Origin: Gimesia fumaroli
GTDB lineage: Bacteria > Planctomycetota > Planctomycetia > Planctomycetales > Planctomycetaceae
NCBI RefSeq assembly: GCF_007754425.1
Contig: NZ_CP037452.1
Location: 7,047,164 to 7,111,163, forward strand
DNA length: 64,000 nucleotides
Direction of reading: 5' to 3'
Shown: positions 1-8,604 of the stretch, in pieces
Position numbering within the stretch: the stretch's first letter is position 1
Layout: each line of letters starts with the position of its first letter
Position numbers and translations under genes: made by a program
Notes under the pieces: model-generated
Seen by the model: the letters and a program-made list of their open reading frames with translations, nothing else
Told to the model about the DNA's origin: nothing
Databases searched by the model: none

Positions 1-385
1 TGAACGCACAGCATCCCTCTCTATCGACAGCTCACACGTTGTCAAATTGCGAAAAGAAGATTGCTTCGCTACTGTATTAACTTCCTGGAAGACCAAAACA
101 TTCGCAGTGAGTCTTAATAATATCCATATTTTATACGAATTGGTTCCTAAAAGAGTACTCCATTTTGCATAAAATCCAATCTAAATATCAAGCAAATCAG
201 ATGTAACTCCTATAACAGTATCGGCAGAAATAGACGCGTAAAGTGTTGTATAAAAAGACTTATGGAAAAAATAATCTCTTTGCAGAACTGTTGCTGACTT
301 CGTGGGCGTCCCTCACAGGCTGCAGAAGCACCAAAAACAGTATACGCATGTGTGCAAATAGCCCTTTTGTGTCCAGAAAAGAACC
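1..385. other. Left-edge intergenic region
   Basis: No convincing reading frame is seen here. The stretch is AT-rich and carries several stop codons in all frames. It presumably includes the promoter of the dehydrogenase gene that starts at 386, but I cannot single out a promoter. A small minus-strand frame overlapping the dehydrogenase start is a shadow. Confidence 0.5.
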
Positions 386-1180
386 ATGAGAAATCAATAT
401 CAATTTGAAGGCCAGGTCGCCGTGATTACCGGTGCCGGCAATGGAATCGGACGTGCCACCGCGATCATGATGGCCGAGGCCGGCGCGCATGTTTTTGCCG
501 GCGATCTACATCACCTTGAAGAAAACCGGGACACATTTACCCGACTGGGAATCACGGAAGTCGCATGCGACGTGAGGCAGGAATCTCAGGTTCAGGCTTT
601 AATCGAACAGGCGGTGAATCAGTATGGCCGGGTCGACATTCTGGTCAATAACGCCGGCATTGGGCTCGTGAAACAAATCCATCAGGTCACTGAAGCCGAG
701 TGGGACGCCTGTATCGACACCAATCTCAAAGGCACCTTCTTAGGTTGTAAGCATGCGATCAAATACATGCTGGCAACTGGCGGCGGTGCCATCGTGAACA
801 CAGCCAGCAACGCCGGGATGCTTCCCCGGGCGCATGATCCGGTTTACTCAATCAGCAAGCATGCCGTTGTTGCATTGACCGAAAGTCTGGGGCTGTGTCA
901 CGGCAAAGACAATATTCGAATCAATTGTGTCTGTCCCGGACCGGTAGGTGAAACCGGCATGATGAACGACGACATCGCCAGCACAGCCGACCCCGAAGGA
1001 TTAATACAGTCTATGATTCGTGCCAGTCCGATTGCGGCAGCCAATCAGCGAATGATTGGTCCAGACGAAGTCGCTTCCGCCATCTGTTATCTGGCCAGCA
1101 AGGACGCTTTGATGGTGACCGGAACGGCTCTCCGCATTGATGGCGGAAAATCATTGGGCGTTCCACCACAGGGAGCGTAG
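386..1180 (+). CDS. Short-chain dehydrogenase/reductase (SDR)
   Basis: A 264-residue classical SDR, a cytoplasmic NAD(P)-dependent oxidoreductase of unknown substrate. The Rossmann-fold cofactor motif TGAGNGIG is at residues 15-22, NNAG lies near residue 88, and the catalytic YSISK gives Tyr154 and Lys158, with a Ser about 13 residues before. The C-terminus ends in the usual TGTALRIDGG-type element. Length is normal for the family. It stands alone: the next gene is on the opposite strand, and the lipid cluster begins 1.2 kb further on. It resembles FabG-type proteins but nothing shows that it works with the downstream cluster. Confidence 0.9.
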   Translation: MRNQYQFEGQVAVITGAGNGIGRATAIMMAEAGAHVFAGDLHHLEENRDTFTRLGITEVACDVRQESQVQALIEQAVNQYGRVDILVNNAGIGLVKQIHQVTEAEWDACIDTNLKGTFLGCKHAIKYMLATGGGAIVNTASNAGMLPRAHDPVYSISKHAVVALTESLGLCHGKDNIRINCVCPGPVGETGMMNDDIASTADPEGLIQSMIRASPIAAANQRMIGPDEVASAICYLASKDALMVTGTALRIDGGKSLGVPPQGA

Positions 1181-1191
1181 TCTTTTCAGGC

Positions 1192-1824
1192 TTAGCCTGC
1201 GTAGCAGGAAGGCACGTGTTCTTTCAATAAAGCAACCTGCTCATTGCTGAGTGGGGCGATCAACTTGCAGTCAATGCGCCAGAATTCCTCATCGAGGGGA
1301 GTTGCACGTACCACTGAAGCAGTAACATCCAATGCAAACTTCACGCGTTGATCTTCTACATGCAGTTGCAGTTCGTCCCGCAATGCAAACTCAGATCGAG
1401 AGGCGAACGATAACCCGTTCTGACTGACATTAATGGCATAGCCTTTTGTGCCAGGACGGTCGGCTACGCCGGATACAATTTGTTCATCTTTGCTGAAAGC
1501 CAGGACAATGGCTTCGCTGGTATGTCGGGGAAACTCGCGGCGTTCGAACGATTTGTTTTCGATCTGCTTGTCTTCAACCTGCGGAGTCGGAATCGAAGAC
1601 GCGGTCGTTGCTGGGGAATGGGTCTGGATTTTTGAAAGGATGCTGTTCCAGGAGTACCCGGAATGACGCGAACGAGCTTTTAATGTCCTTCGAGAGTTAC
1701 CCAGGCACTTGCGGAACGAGATCGGCTGAACTGCCTGCTCATGAGCAGAGGAGACAACTTCTTCAGTTTCAGCCGCACTTTCAGCAGGAACGACCTGTGG
1801 TTCCACATCCATTACAATATTCAT
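1192..1824 (-). CDS. PilZ domain protein
   Basis: A 210-residue protein whose C-terminal half is a PilZ domain, the family that binds cyclic di-GMP. The two binding motifs are visible: RREFPR with the Arg pair at 96 and 100, and NVSQNG at 132-137. The first 90 residues are polar, low in predicted structure and show no known domain. PilZ proteins act as c-di-GMP receptors that change motility, exopolysaccharide or enzyme activity. No partner is adjacent, so the target is unknown. The start at 1824 is the first ATG; a second in-frame ATG lies four codons on. It converges with the upstream dehydrogenase gene. Confidence 0.85.
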   Translation of the reverse strand: MNIVMDVEPQVVPAESAAETEEVVSSAHEQAVQPISFRKCLGNSRRTLKARSRHSGYSWNSILSKIQTHSPATTASSIPTPQVEDKQIENKSFERREFPRHTSEAIVLAFSKDEQIVSGVADRPGTKGYAINVSQNGLSFASRSEFALRDELQLHVEDQRVKFALDVTASVVRATPLDEEFWRIDCKLIAPLSNEQVALLKEHVPSCYAG

Positions 1825-2365
1825 TATGTATCAACCTGACAAAAAAAGACGAAAACTGTCCACAGGAACAGGCTTGGTAGAGCGAGCCTGCAGAATTGAC
1901 CTGTTTAAACCTAGGTTACAAATGAGGAATGGTCAAAATGGGAGCCCTGTTATTTCAGAACAAGCAGTATAAATCCTCGAAAATACCGAAATTTCGTCCA
2001 CTTCAAGCGGCTCTGGACAGCTTTGCCCGATCCTAAAGAATCTTAGCCTGGGTACGATGGCGCAACTTAAATGATATTATGGACTTACTTCGCAAACACG
2101 TAAAACGTGAAAAATTCGTGTGAATTCACGTTTGTCAGGTCGGCAACTAGCTTGAGAAACAGGTATCAGGAAATTATACTGCCACGTTTCCAATAGACTC
2201 ATAAGAATCGAATGAAGTTTTGTCGGTTCGATCATCGATAGGGGTTTCTATATTTAAACCGGTTTGAGAATCGCTCTAAAATTTGTGCGTTCTGCAACAG
2301 ACAGGCCTCTGCCCTCGGTTTTCCTGACTTAACCCTTCCCTGACATGTAGCGAGATAATACTGGC
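1825..2365. other. Intergenic region before the lipid cluster, with an inverted repeat
   Basis: No gene is supported in these 541 bases. At 2104-2111 and 2125-2132 there is an 8-base inverted repeat (AACGTGAA / TTCACGTT, 13 bases apart). It could be an operator for the divergent PilZ gene or the lipid cluster, but this is only a symmetry argument. The region must contain promoters for both flanking genes. Confidence 0.4.
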
Positions 2366-2854
2366 ATGCGATTTTCGCTCGTCGATCAAATATTAACACT
2401 GGAGAAAGGCAAGTCGATTACGGCTGTCAAAAATCTTTCTCTGGCAGAAGAATACCTGCAGGACCATTTTCCCGGTTTCGCCGTGATGCCGGGAGTGATG
2501 ATGGTCGAGTCGATCGTCCAGGCAGGTGCCTGGCTGATGCGTTACACAAACGATTTTGAATATAGCACGATCCTGCTGAAACAAACGAAAGCCATCCGTT
2601 TTAACAGCTTTGTTACCCCGGGCAAGCAGTTGAAAGTCTCTTTGAGCATACAAAAGTGGGAAGAGAATCTGTGTACCTTAAAAGCGACCAGCGAAGTCGA
2701 AGGGGAAACCGCCGTCAGTGGTCGTATTGTTCTGGAGCAGTTTAATCTGCGGGACAAAACCCCTTCGATGGCAGAGAATGATGCAGATCGTGTCAAAGAT
2801 CTACAGACACAGTTTGGCCAGCTTTGGAACCCCAACCGGCAAACCGCATCCTGA
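2366..2854 (+). CDS. 3-hydroxyacyl-ACP dehydratase, FabZ/FabA-like (copy 1)
   Basis: A 162-residue hot-dog-fold protein. The FabZ signature HFPGFAVMPGVMMVE is clear, with the catalytic pair His34 and Glu48. This class removes water from 3-hydroxyacyl-ACP during fatty acid or polyketide elongation in the cytoplasm. It is the first gene of a plus-strand cluster, 85 bases upstream of fabG. The second dehydratase in the cluster aligns with it residue for residue around the active site (also His34/Glu48), so the two are paralogues and may handle different chain lengths or beta-hydroxy positions. The exact substrate cannot be read from sequence. Confidence 0.88.
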   Translation: MRFSLVDQILTLEKGKSITAVKNLSLAEEYLQDHFPGFAVMPGVMMVESIVQAGAWLMRYTNDFEYSTILLKQTKAIRFNSFVTPGKQLKVSLSIQKWEENLCTLKATSEVEGETAVSGRIVLEQFNLRDKTPSMAENDADRVKDLQTQFGQLWNPNRQTAS

Positions 2855-2939
2855 AATCGGTTTTGTCTGTATGGCCTGTTTCTGTCAAAGTAAACTTGAG
2901 ATATTTAAATAACTAGATTTAGTTAGATTGGAAAACGGA

Positions 2940-3692
2940 ATGAAACTGGAAGGAAGAGTAGCGTTGGTAACCGGAGGCAGTCGCGGTATCGGAAAAGCCG
3001 TCGTAGAAGCCCTGGCCCGTGAAGGGGCAAAGGTTGCCTTTGTGTACCGTTCCAGTGCGGAAGCTGCCGAACAAATTGTGAAAGAACTTGCTGACCAAAA
3101 CTGTGAAGCACTGGCGATTCAAGCCGACGTTGCCAATAAAGCAGAGGCAGACGCGGTCGTAGAACAAGTCATTGAGAAATGGGAAAAGATCGACATTCTG
3201 ATCAACAATGCCGGCATCATCCGGGATGGACTTCTGGCAACAATGTCGTCAGAAGACTGGCAAGCTGTCATTGATACAAACCTGACCAGTGTTTTCAATT
3301 TCTGTCAGGCCGTCACTCGCCCCATGATGTCAAAGCGATACGGACGCATTATTAACATGTCCAGTGTAGCCGCACATTTTGGTAACTCAGGACAATCCAA
3401 CTATGCTGCCAGTAAAGGGGGAATCATCGGATTTACCCGCTGCCTGGCGACCGAAGTTGCCAAACGGGGAATTACGGTCAACGCAGTCGCTCCCGGTTTT
3501 ATTGAAACAGACATGACCGTCGATGTGCGAAACGCAGCCGGCGATCAAATCAAAAAACATATTCCCACCCGTCGCCTGGGTCTTCCGGAAGACATTGCCA
3601 ACGCGGTTCTGTTTTTCGCTTGTGAAGATGCATCTTACGTTACCGGCCAGACACTGGCCGTTGACGGCGGATTAACGTTGGGTGGAATTTAA
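2940..3692 (+). CDS. fabG: 3-oxoacyl-ACP reductase, FabG-like
   Basis: A 250-residue SDR of the FabG type, which reduces 3-oxoacyl-ACP with NADPH. The cofactor motif TGGSRGIG is at residues 11-18, NNAG follows, and the catalytic set ends in YAASK; the C-terminal TGQTLAVDGG is typical of FabG. I chose the ATG at 2940, preceded by GGAAAACGGA, rather than the in-frame TTG four codons earlier. It sits between a dehydratase and an acyl carrier protein gene, which supports a role in an acyl elongation cycle. Whether this is the general FabG of the cell or a dedicated copy is not decided by the sequence. Confidence 0.88.
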   Translation: MKLEGRVALVTGGSRGIGKAVVEALAREGAKVAFVYRSSAEAAEQIVKELADQNCEALAIQADVANKAEADAVVEQVIEKWEKIDILINNAGIIRDGLLATMSSEDWQAVIDTNLTSVFNFCQAVTRPMMSKRYGRIINMSSVAAHFGNSGQSNYAASKGGIIGFTRCLATEVAKRGITVNAVAPGFIETDMTVDVRNAAGDQIKKHIPTRRLGLPEDIANAVLFFACEDASYVTGQTLAVDGGLTLGGI

Positions 3693-3889
3693 TTTACGCC
3701 ATTCCGATACGGCTCGTCGCTGTGTTCGGAAGAACTATTTTGTGTTATCAATATTTATTCGGATTGGGTCAATTCAACATATTGGTAACGAGAACTGTCG
3801 AAACTATTCTTCTCGCCGAGTAGTTTTTTAAATCAGGCTGGGTCGGCGAGACTAATCGGCCATCAGGTCGAACCAAGGAGTATTTACAG

Positions 3890-4276
3890 ATGCCAACTAG
3901 AGATGAAATCTTCGATTCCGTTCGTGAAACACTGGTGGACGCTCTCGGACTGGATGACGACGAAGTAGTGCCTGAAGCCACCCTGATGGGTGACCTCGGA
4001 GCTGAGTCAATTGACTTTCTTGATATCGCCTTCCGTCTGGAAAAAGCGTTCGATATCAAAATCCCACGTGGCGAACTGTTCCCCGAAAATATCGCTTCTT
4101 CCGATTCCGGCTTTGTCAAAGACGGTGAATTCACAGAAGCCGGTATTGCAGAACTCCGCACAAAGATGCCTCACGCGGACATCGATTCCTTTGCCGACGA
4201 TCCTAAAGTCGAAAAAATGCAGGATCTGTTTACTGTCGACATGCTGGTCAACTTCCTTGATGCACGCCTTTCTTAA
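3890..4276 (+). CDS. Acyl carrier protein with long C-terminal extension
   Basis: A 128-residue acyl carrier protein. The site for the phosphopantetheine arm is GAESIDFLD with Ser40; the usual Asp-Ser-Leu is replaced by Glu-Ser-Ile. The helix after it (EKAFDIKIP) is typical of carrier proteins. Ordinary FabF-cycle carriers have about 78 residues; here an acidic extension of roughly 45 residues follows, with no recognised domain. The protein would tether the growing acyl chain for the neighbouring dehydratases, FabG and ketosynthase. The unusual length and motif suggest a pathway-specific carrier rather than the housekeeping AcpP. Confidence 0.85.
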   Translation: MPTRDEIFDSVRETLVDALGLDDDEVVPEATLMGDLGAESIDFLDIAFRLEKAFDIKIPRGELFPENIASSDSGFVKDGEFTEAGIAELRTKMPHADIDSFADDPKVEKMQDLFTVDMLVNFLDARLS

Positions 4277-4315
4277 TCAGGAACTGTTGTAAATCAAGAG
4301 GACAATCAGATGCTG

Positions 4316-4341
4316 GCACAGCTCACAATTGTGGGCTGTGC
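4316..4341 (+). promoter_or_regulatory. Intra-cluster hairpin after the carrier protein gene
   Basis: A 26-base near-perfect palindrome (arms GCACAGCTCACAA and TTGTGGGCTGTGC, two G-T wobbles), followed after CACC by TTTTA. It lies between the carrier protein and the second dehydratase. It could be a weak terminator or attenuator that lets the carrier protein be made in excess, or an RNA-stability element. Confidence 0.5.
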
Positions 4342-4439
4342 ACCTTTTATTCGAATGGCTCTGATACCAGCGGCAATCAGTTCACTGATCTGCCAGCCTT
4401 ACCTGTGCCCCAAGCTACCAAACTTAAAGGTTCATCAAA

Positions 4440-4928
4440 ATGCGATGGTTCTGGATAGATCGCTTTATTGAATTTGAAAGTGGTTCTTATGCTAAGAGTG
4501 TCAAAAACGTCACACTGGCGGAAGAACATTTGCATGATCACTTTCCCGGCTTCCCAGTCATGCCCGGCTCTCTGATGATTGAAGGTCTGGCACAAACCGG
4601 AGGCATTCTGCTAGGCGAAATCAACGATTTTGAACACATCGTGATTCTGGCTAAAGTACCCAAAATGACCTTTCACAGCTGGGCCTGTCCGGGAGACCAG
4701 CTGATTTATACGGCGAAAATTACAAACGCCGGTGAAGAAGGAGGGGCGGTTGACGTCACCGCGATGGTCGGAGACCGTCTAGTGGCAGAAGGCAGCATCA
4801 TTTTTGTTCACCTCGACCAGAGTGATTCCGAATTTGGCGCCATCGACCAGAAAAATTTCGTATTTTCGATGAATCTACTGGGGATTCTCGATGTCGGAAA
4901 AGCGGGAACGGGTGAAGAACAGACGTAA
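4440..4928 (+). CDS. 3-hydroxyacyl-ACP dehydratase, FabZ/FabA-like (copy 2)
   Basis: A 162-residue paralogue of the first dehydratase, identical in length and with the same active-site spacing: HFPGFPVMPGSLMIE, His34 and Glu48. The C-terminal 40 residues differ between the copies. It is predicted to dehydrate a 3-hydroxyacyl chain bound to the carrier protein. It lies 163 bases after the carrier protein gene, past a hairpin, and 178 bases before the ketosynthase. Two dehydratases next to one reductase and one ketosynthase suggest division of labour, or a heterodimer, but this is inference. Confidence 0.87.
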   Translation: MRWFWIDRFIEFESGSYAKSVKNVTLAEEHLHDHFPGFPVMPGSLMIEGLAQTGGILLGEINDFEHIVILAKVPKMTFHSWACPGDQLIYTAKITNAGEEGGAVDVTAMVGDRLVAEGSIIFVHLDQSDSEFGAIDQKNFVFSMNLLGILDVGKAGTGEEQT

Positions 4929-5106
4929 GTCCGCTATTTTTGGAAGCTTGCTATGGAGGCCTTGATTCCAAATGGACTACAATCATAATTCAATGATACA
5001 AGAACCGGATTGATTATCTGGCAGCAAATCACAGTCGGCTGGGTCAGACGATACTGTGATTGGCCTGCTGTAACAAAGTTCAATTTTAAAACAAGAATTC
5101 GAAGCT

Positions 5107-6390
5107 ATGAACCGCCGCGTTGTGATCACAGGAATTGGCGCTATCACCCCCTTGGGAAAAACCGTGGAAGATACTTGGAAAGCACTCCAGGAATCCAAAT
5201 GCGGAATCTCCAACATTACTCACTTTGATGCCTCGAATTTCCCAACACGCTTTGCAGCCGAAGTCCATGACTTCCATCTGGAAGACTATGTCGACAACCT
5301 GGACCGCTTTGAGTATTCCGGCCGTAATATTCGCTATGCCATTGGTGCCGCGACACAGGCCGTCAAAGATTCCGGTATTCTGGATGATGATTTTGACCCT
5401 GCTACATTCGGTGTCTACCTGGGAGCCGGTGAAGGACAGCAGGATTTTTATAAGTTCATGAAAATCATCGCACAGGCACAGAACGATGGCGAAGTCGATT
5501 TGGAAAAATTCACCAAGGTCGGATTGGAACAGCTTAATCCCCTGTTCGAACTGGAGCAGGAACCCAATATGCCAGCCGGTCATCTGGCCAGTCTGTTCAA
5601 TGCCCAGGGACCAAACCTGAACTGCCTGACTGCCTGTGCCGCTTCCAGCCAGGCGATTGGCGAAGCATCAGAACTGATCCGTCGGGGCGATGTCGATATC
5701 ATGCTCTCTGGTGGTGCCCACAGTATGATTCACCCGTTTGGTGTGACCGGCTTCAGCCTGCTGACCGCACTTTCCACTAACAACGAAAACCCTGCGCAGG
5801 CATCCCGCCCCTTCGACCGAAACCGTGATGGTTTCGTGCTGGGTGAAGGAGCCGGCATGATGATTCTGGAAGATCTGGAACGGGCTCAAAAACGGGGCGC
5901 CCGCATTTATGGAGAACTCGTTGGCTACGGTTCCAGTGCAGATGCCTACCGCGTGACCGACATCCATCCCGAAGGGCGTGGTGCGATCAAGTGTATTAAG
6001 ATGGCCATGAGTCACGCGAACGTCAATCCGGAAGACATCCATTACATCAATGCACATGGAACAAGTACGGCGGTCAACGATAAGGTTGAGACCAGAGCGA
6101 TTAAAGGCGCACTGGGAGATATGGCTTATAAAGTTCCGGTATCCAGTATCAAAAGTATGATGGGGCACTTGATTGCTGCAGCAGGTAGCGTGGAAGCCAT
6201 CACCTGCCTGATGGCCATTCGTGATAATGTTGTGCCTCCCACCATTAACTATGAAACTCCCGATCCGGAATGTGACCTGGACTACATTCCCAACGAAGCA
6301 CGCCAGAAGAATGTCACCACAACACTGTCCAACAGTTTTGGGTTTGGCGGTCAGAATATTTCACTGATTTTCTCGGAATTCAAAGACTAA
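5107..6390 (+). CDS. Beta-ketoacyl-ACP synthase II, FabF-like
   Basis: A 427-residue thiolase-fold ketosynthase that condenses malonyl-ACP with an acyl chain. The Cys-His-His triad is intact: Cys177 in LTACAASS, His317 in NAHGTSTAVND and His354 in MMGHLIAAAGS. The C-terminal NSFGFGGQN is also typical. Length is slightly above FabF (about 412). It follows the two dehydratases, FabG and the carrier protein, so one cluster holds the condensing, reducing and dehydrating steps. No enoyl reductase, malonyl transferase or KAS III is present nearby; these would have to come from the general pool if a saturated product is made. Confidence 0.9.
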   Translation: MNRRVVITGIGAITPLGKTVEDTWKALQESKCGISNITHFDASNFPTRFAAEVHDFHLEDYVDNLDRFEYSGRNIRYAIGAATQAVKDSGILDDDFDPATFGVYLGAGEGQQDFYKFMKIIAQAQNDGEVDLEKFTKVGLEQLNPLFELEQEPNMPAGHLASLFNAQGPNLNCLTACAASSQAIGEASELIRRGDVDIMLSGGAHSMIHPFGVTGFSLLTALSTNNENPAQASRPFDRNRDGFVLGEGAGMMILEDLERAQKRGARIYGELVGYGSSADAYRVTDIHPEGRGAIKCIKMAMSHANVNPEDIHYINAHGTSTAVNDKVETRAIKGALGDMAYKVPVSSIKSMMGHLIAAAGSVEAITCLMAIRDNVVPPTINYETPDPECDLDYIPNEARQKNVTTTLSNSFGFGGQNISLIFSEFKD

Positions 6391-6584
6391 AACTGTTTTC
6401 CGTTTCCAGATCAATGTGAAAACAGCTAAGACGCTCAAGCGGAAATAGTTGCACTGCGATGAAATGATCACTGGTCAATCTCGTTCGGTAGAATTAAGAC
6501 CTTGATCAATTTGAGTCATAAAGAGTATACATCGCCTAATGACAAACGGAGCTTGTCGAGGGTCAGGCAAGCGATATCACCTCC

Positions 6585-7679
6585 ATGGAGACGGCAGTGA
6601 GTTGGTTGTTCTGGTGCACTCTGATTGTGATCGCTGTAGAGCTGGTCATTCAATACTGCATCATGCGCGCTGCCTATCCCGTGCTATTTGCTCCCATGCC
6701 AGACCGATTTAATCTGGCAGGTACTCTCACGACCCTACCAGAAAATGATGAAACAATCGAGGTCAAGTCCGTTTCATTCCCGACTTCGAACGGGCTGATA
6801 TTACGCGGTTTCCTTGCCACGCCGGAAGGCCGCGACCCTCATCGTCTGGTCCTGTTTTGCCATCCATTTAAATCAACGGGAAAGATCGCGTTGTTTCAAT
6901 GTCGGGGTTTACTTGATGCCGGATTCGCTGTGTTTTCGTTCGATTTTCGTAATCACGGCGAAAGCGATACCGACCCCCGTTACCATTCCATTCACTGGCT
7001 CTCAAACCATGAAATCAGTGATGTTGAAGCAGCCCTTCAATTTATCAGACAGCAGCCGGAATTAAGTCAATTGCCACTTGGTTTACTGGGAATGAGCCGC
7101 GGCGCGGGAGCGGCATTGGCGGTTGCATCACAGACACCTGAAATTCAGTTCGTGGCCTGTGAAGGCGCATTTCTGAATGAAGAACTATTTTTGGACCATG
7201 CCATTCGCTGGGGAGAACGATTCCTGCCGCGATTGTTTATTCAATTAGTCCCCACAGCAGAGGTTATCCGGGCATTCCGGATTATGATCTGGTATTCGCA
7301 GCGACGACAGGGGTGCCGATATCTCAATCTGAAGTCGTATCTCAGCTCCCTGAAAAAACGAGAACTGTTGTTTCTGGTCGGTGAAAAAGACCAGAGTGTG
7401 ATCCCGCGTATGTCAGAGCTGATTGTTCAAAAAATTCGCCACTCAAAAACCAAAGTCTGTCTGCTGCCGAACGCCATTCATAATGCAGGCCGATTTACGC
7501 AGCCCAAACAATTTGATGCGAGTCTGGTCGATTTCTTTTTGCAAATGCCTTTGAAGTTGTCTGAGCAGCAGGAAACGCCAACTCAGATCAAACTGTCCAG
7601 TCAAGCAGAGGCAGAGTTTGCTTCCGGAAATATTTCACATCCTGACCCTGCTTCCCCATTCAGAAAACGTTCCGCATAA
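6585..7679 (+). CDS. Membrane-anchored alpha/beta hydrolase
   Basis: A 364-residue alpha/beta-hydrolase. One hydrophobic segment at residues 5-27 probably anchors it in the membrane. The nucleophile elbow GMSRGAG places Ser171; the acid is likely the Asp in VGEKDQS, and the base the His in NAIHNAG near residue 300. HPF after the first strand fits the oxyanion region. The last 45 residues are polar and probably disordered. It follows the ketosynthase gene by 194 bases on the same strand and is followed by a terminator, so it may be part of the lipid cluster, perhaps as a thioesterase or acyltransferase-like enzyme. Substrate unknown. Confidence 0.8.
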   Translation: METAVSWLFWCTLIVIAVELVIQYCIMRAAYPVLFAPMPDRFNLAGTLTTLPENDETIEVKSVSFPTSNGLILRGFLATPEGRDPHRLVLFCHPFKSTGKIALFQCRGLLDAGFAVFSFDFRNHGESDTDPRYHSIHWLSNHEISDVEAALQFIRQQPELSQLPLGLLGMSRGAGAALAVASQTPEIQFVACEGAFLNEELFLDHAIRWGERFLPRLFIQLVPTAEVIRAFRIMIWYSQRRQGCRYLNLKSYLSSLKKRELLFLVGEKDQSVIPRMSELIVQKIRHSKTKVCLLPNAIHNAGRFTQPKQFDASLVDFFLQMPLKLSEQQETPTQIKLSSQAEAEFASGNISHPDPASPFRKRSA

Positions 7680-7683
7680 GCTC

Positions 7684-7721
7684 CCCATTACTGCCTATTT
7701 GACAGCGAATGGGCGTTTTTT
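7684..7721 (+). terminator. Probable terminator after the hydrolase gene
   Basis: Short stem CCCATT (7684-7689) pairing with AATGGG (7708-7713), followed by CGTTTTTTG. It lies immediately after the hydrolase stop codon and marks the likely 3' end of the lipid cluster. The stem is only six pairs, so confidence is moderate. Confidence 0.5.
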
Positions 7722-7950
7722 GTTAAGCAAATCAGCAGTTTTACAGGATGATGTTCAAGATTACGTTTCTTTAAGCAGCTTCTTAACAACAACTTACGGT
7801 CATGCAATCATTTCTATTTGATAATGGTATCTGATTTGCTATTAATTCCAGTAGCCCCAATGTGTTTTGCATCAGAGGAATTATGGGGGCAGGATTTACA
7901 TAGATCCCCGCTGATGCGGCTGACTTCCGGATTATTTGGTGAGATGTATC

Positions 7951-8370
7951 ATGGTCAATGCCAGATCGCAGGCTCCTTATCAATTATTGATTGCAGATGA
8001 TGACTCCGGATTCCGTGATGTTCTCAAAGAGCTTCTCGCTCCCTACTTCAGACTGTTTGAAGCGGAATCGGGAGAAGAAGCGGTTGAGCTCGTCGAGCAA
8101 ATCCATGTGGATATCGTATTGCTCGACATGCATATGGACGTTTTAACAGGGCTCGAAGCGGTCCGCATCATGAAGCAGACCAATGAGATTCTACCCTGTA
8201 TTCTGATTACCGCAGACGCGACTGAAGAATTACGTCAGGATGCCAGTGCTGCCCGAGCATATGAGGTTCTGGCTAAACCAGTCAAAAGACAGGAGTTAGT
8301 CTCGACTGTTTCGCATGCCCTGGTAGACACGTATCACGATCCGGATGTGCCTTCCTGGTTAGGAAACTAG
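7951..8370 (+). CDS. Stand-alone response regulator receiver protein
   Basis: A 139-residue protein consisting of one CheY-like receiver domain without an output domain. The acidic pair in IADDD, the phosphorylated Asp59 in VLLDMHM, a Thr in LITADAT and Lys109 in LAKPV are all present, so phosphorylation should be possible. I use the ATG at 7951; in-frame GTG and TTG codons lie four and five codons upstream. No histidine kinase is adjacent, so it is an orphan regulator that would act by protein contact. Confidence 0.88.
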   Translation: MVNARSQAPYQLLIADDDSGFRDVLKELLAPYFRLFEAESGEEAVELVEQIHVDIVLLDMHMDVLTGLEAVRIMKQTNEILPCILITADATEELRQDASAARAYEVLAKPVKRQELVSTVSHALVDTYHDPDVPSWLGN

Positions 8371-8418
8371 TCGAAATTTCTTGGACACGCCGTTTCTCTC
8401 GTCGAAGCCTCTATAGAG

Positions 8419-8481
8419 ATGAGAAGCCGAGTAGCATTCCTGGGTTGGTCCGCTGCTTTTTCTATAGAATCGGCTTCTCAT
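8419..8481. repeat. 12-base inverted repeat with 39-base interior
   Basis: ATGAGAAGCCGA at 8419-8430 is the exact reverse complement of TCGGCTTCTCAT at 8470-8481. The element CTATAGA appears just outside the left arm and just inside the right arm. It lies between the receiver gene and the nuclease-like gene. It may form a long hairpin in RNA (3' end of the receiver transcript) or be a regulatory or small mobile sequence. Confidence 0.6.
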
Positions 8482-8604
8482 AAATTGCAGAGTGAAGTAC
8501 ACTTCCACTCGCAATTAATTTCGTAAAAGCATAACTGCCACCTGCATCCCGTGTCGCTTTGTAGAAAAGAAACGGGCAGGTTGTGCGGCGGAAAGGAGTC
8601 TGCC

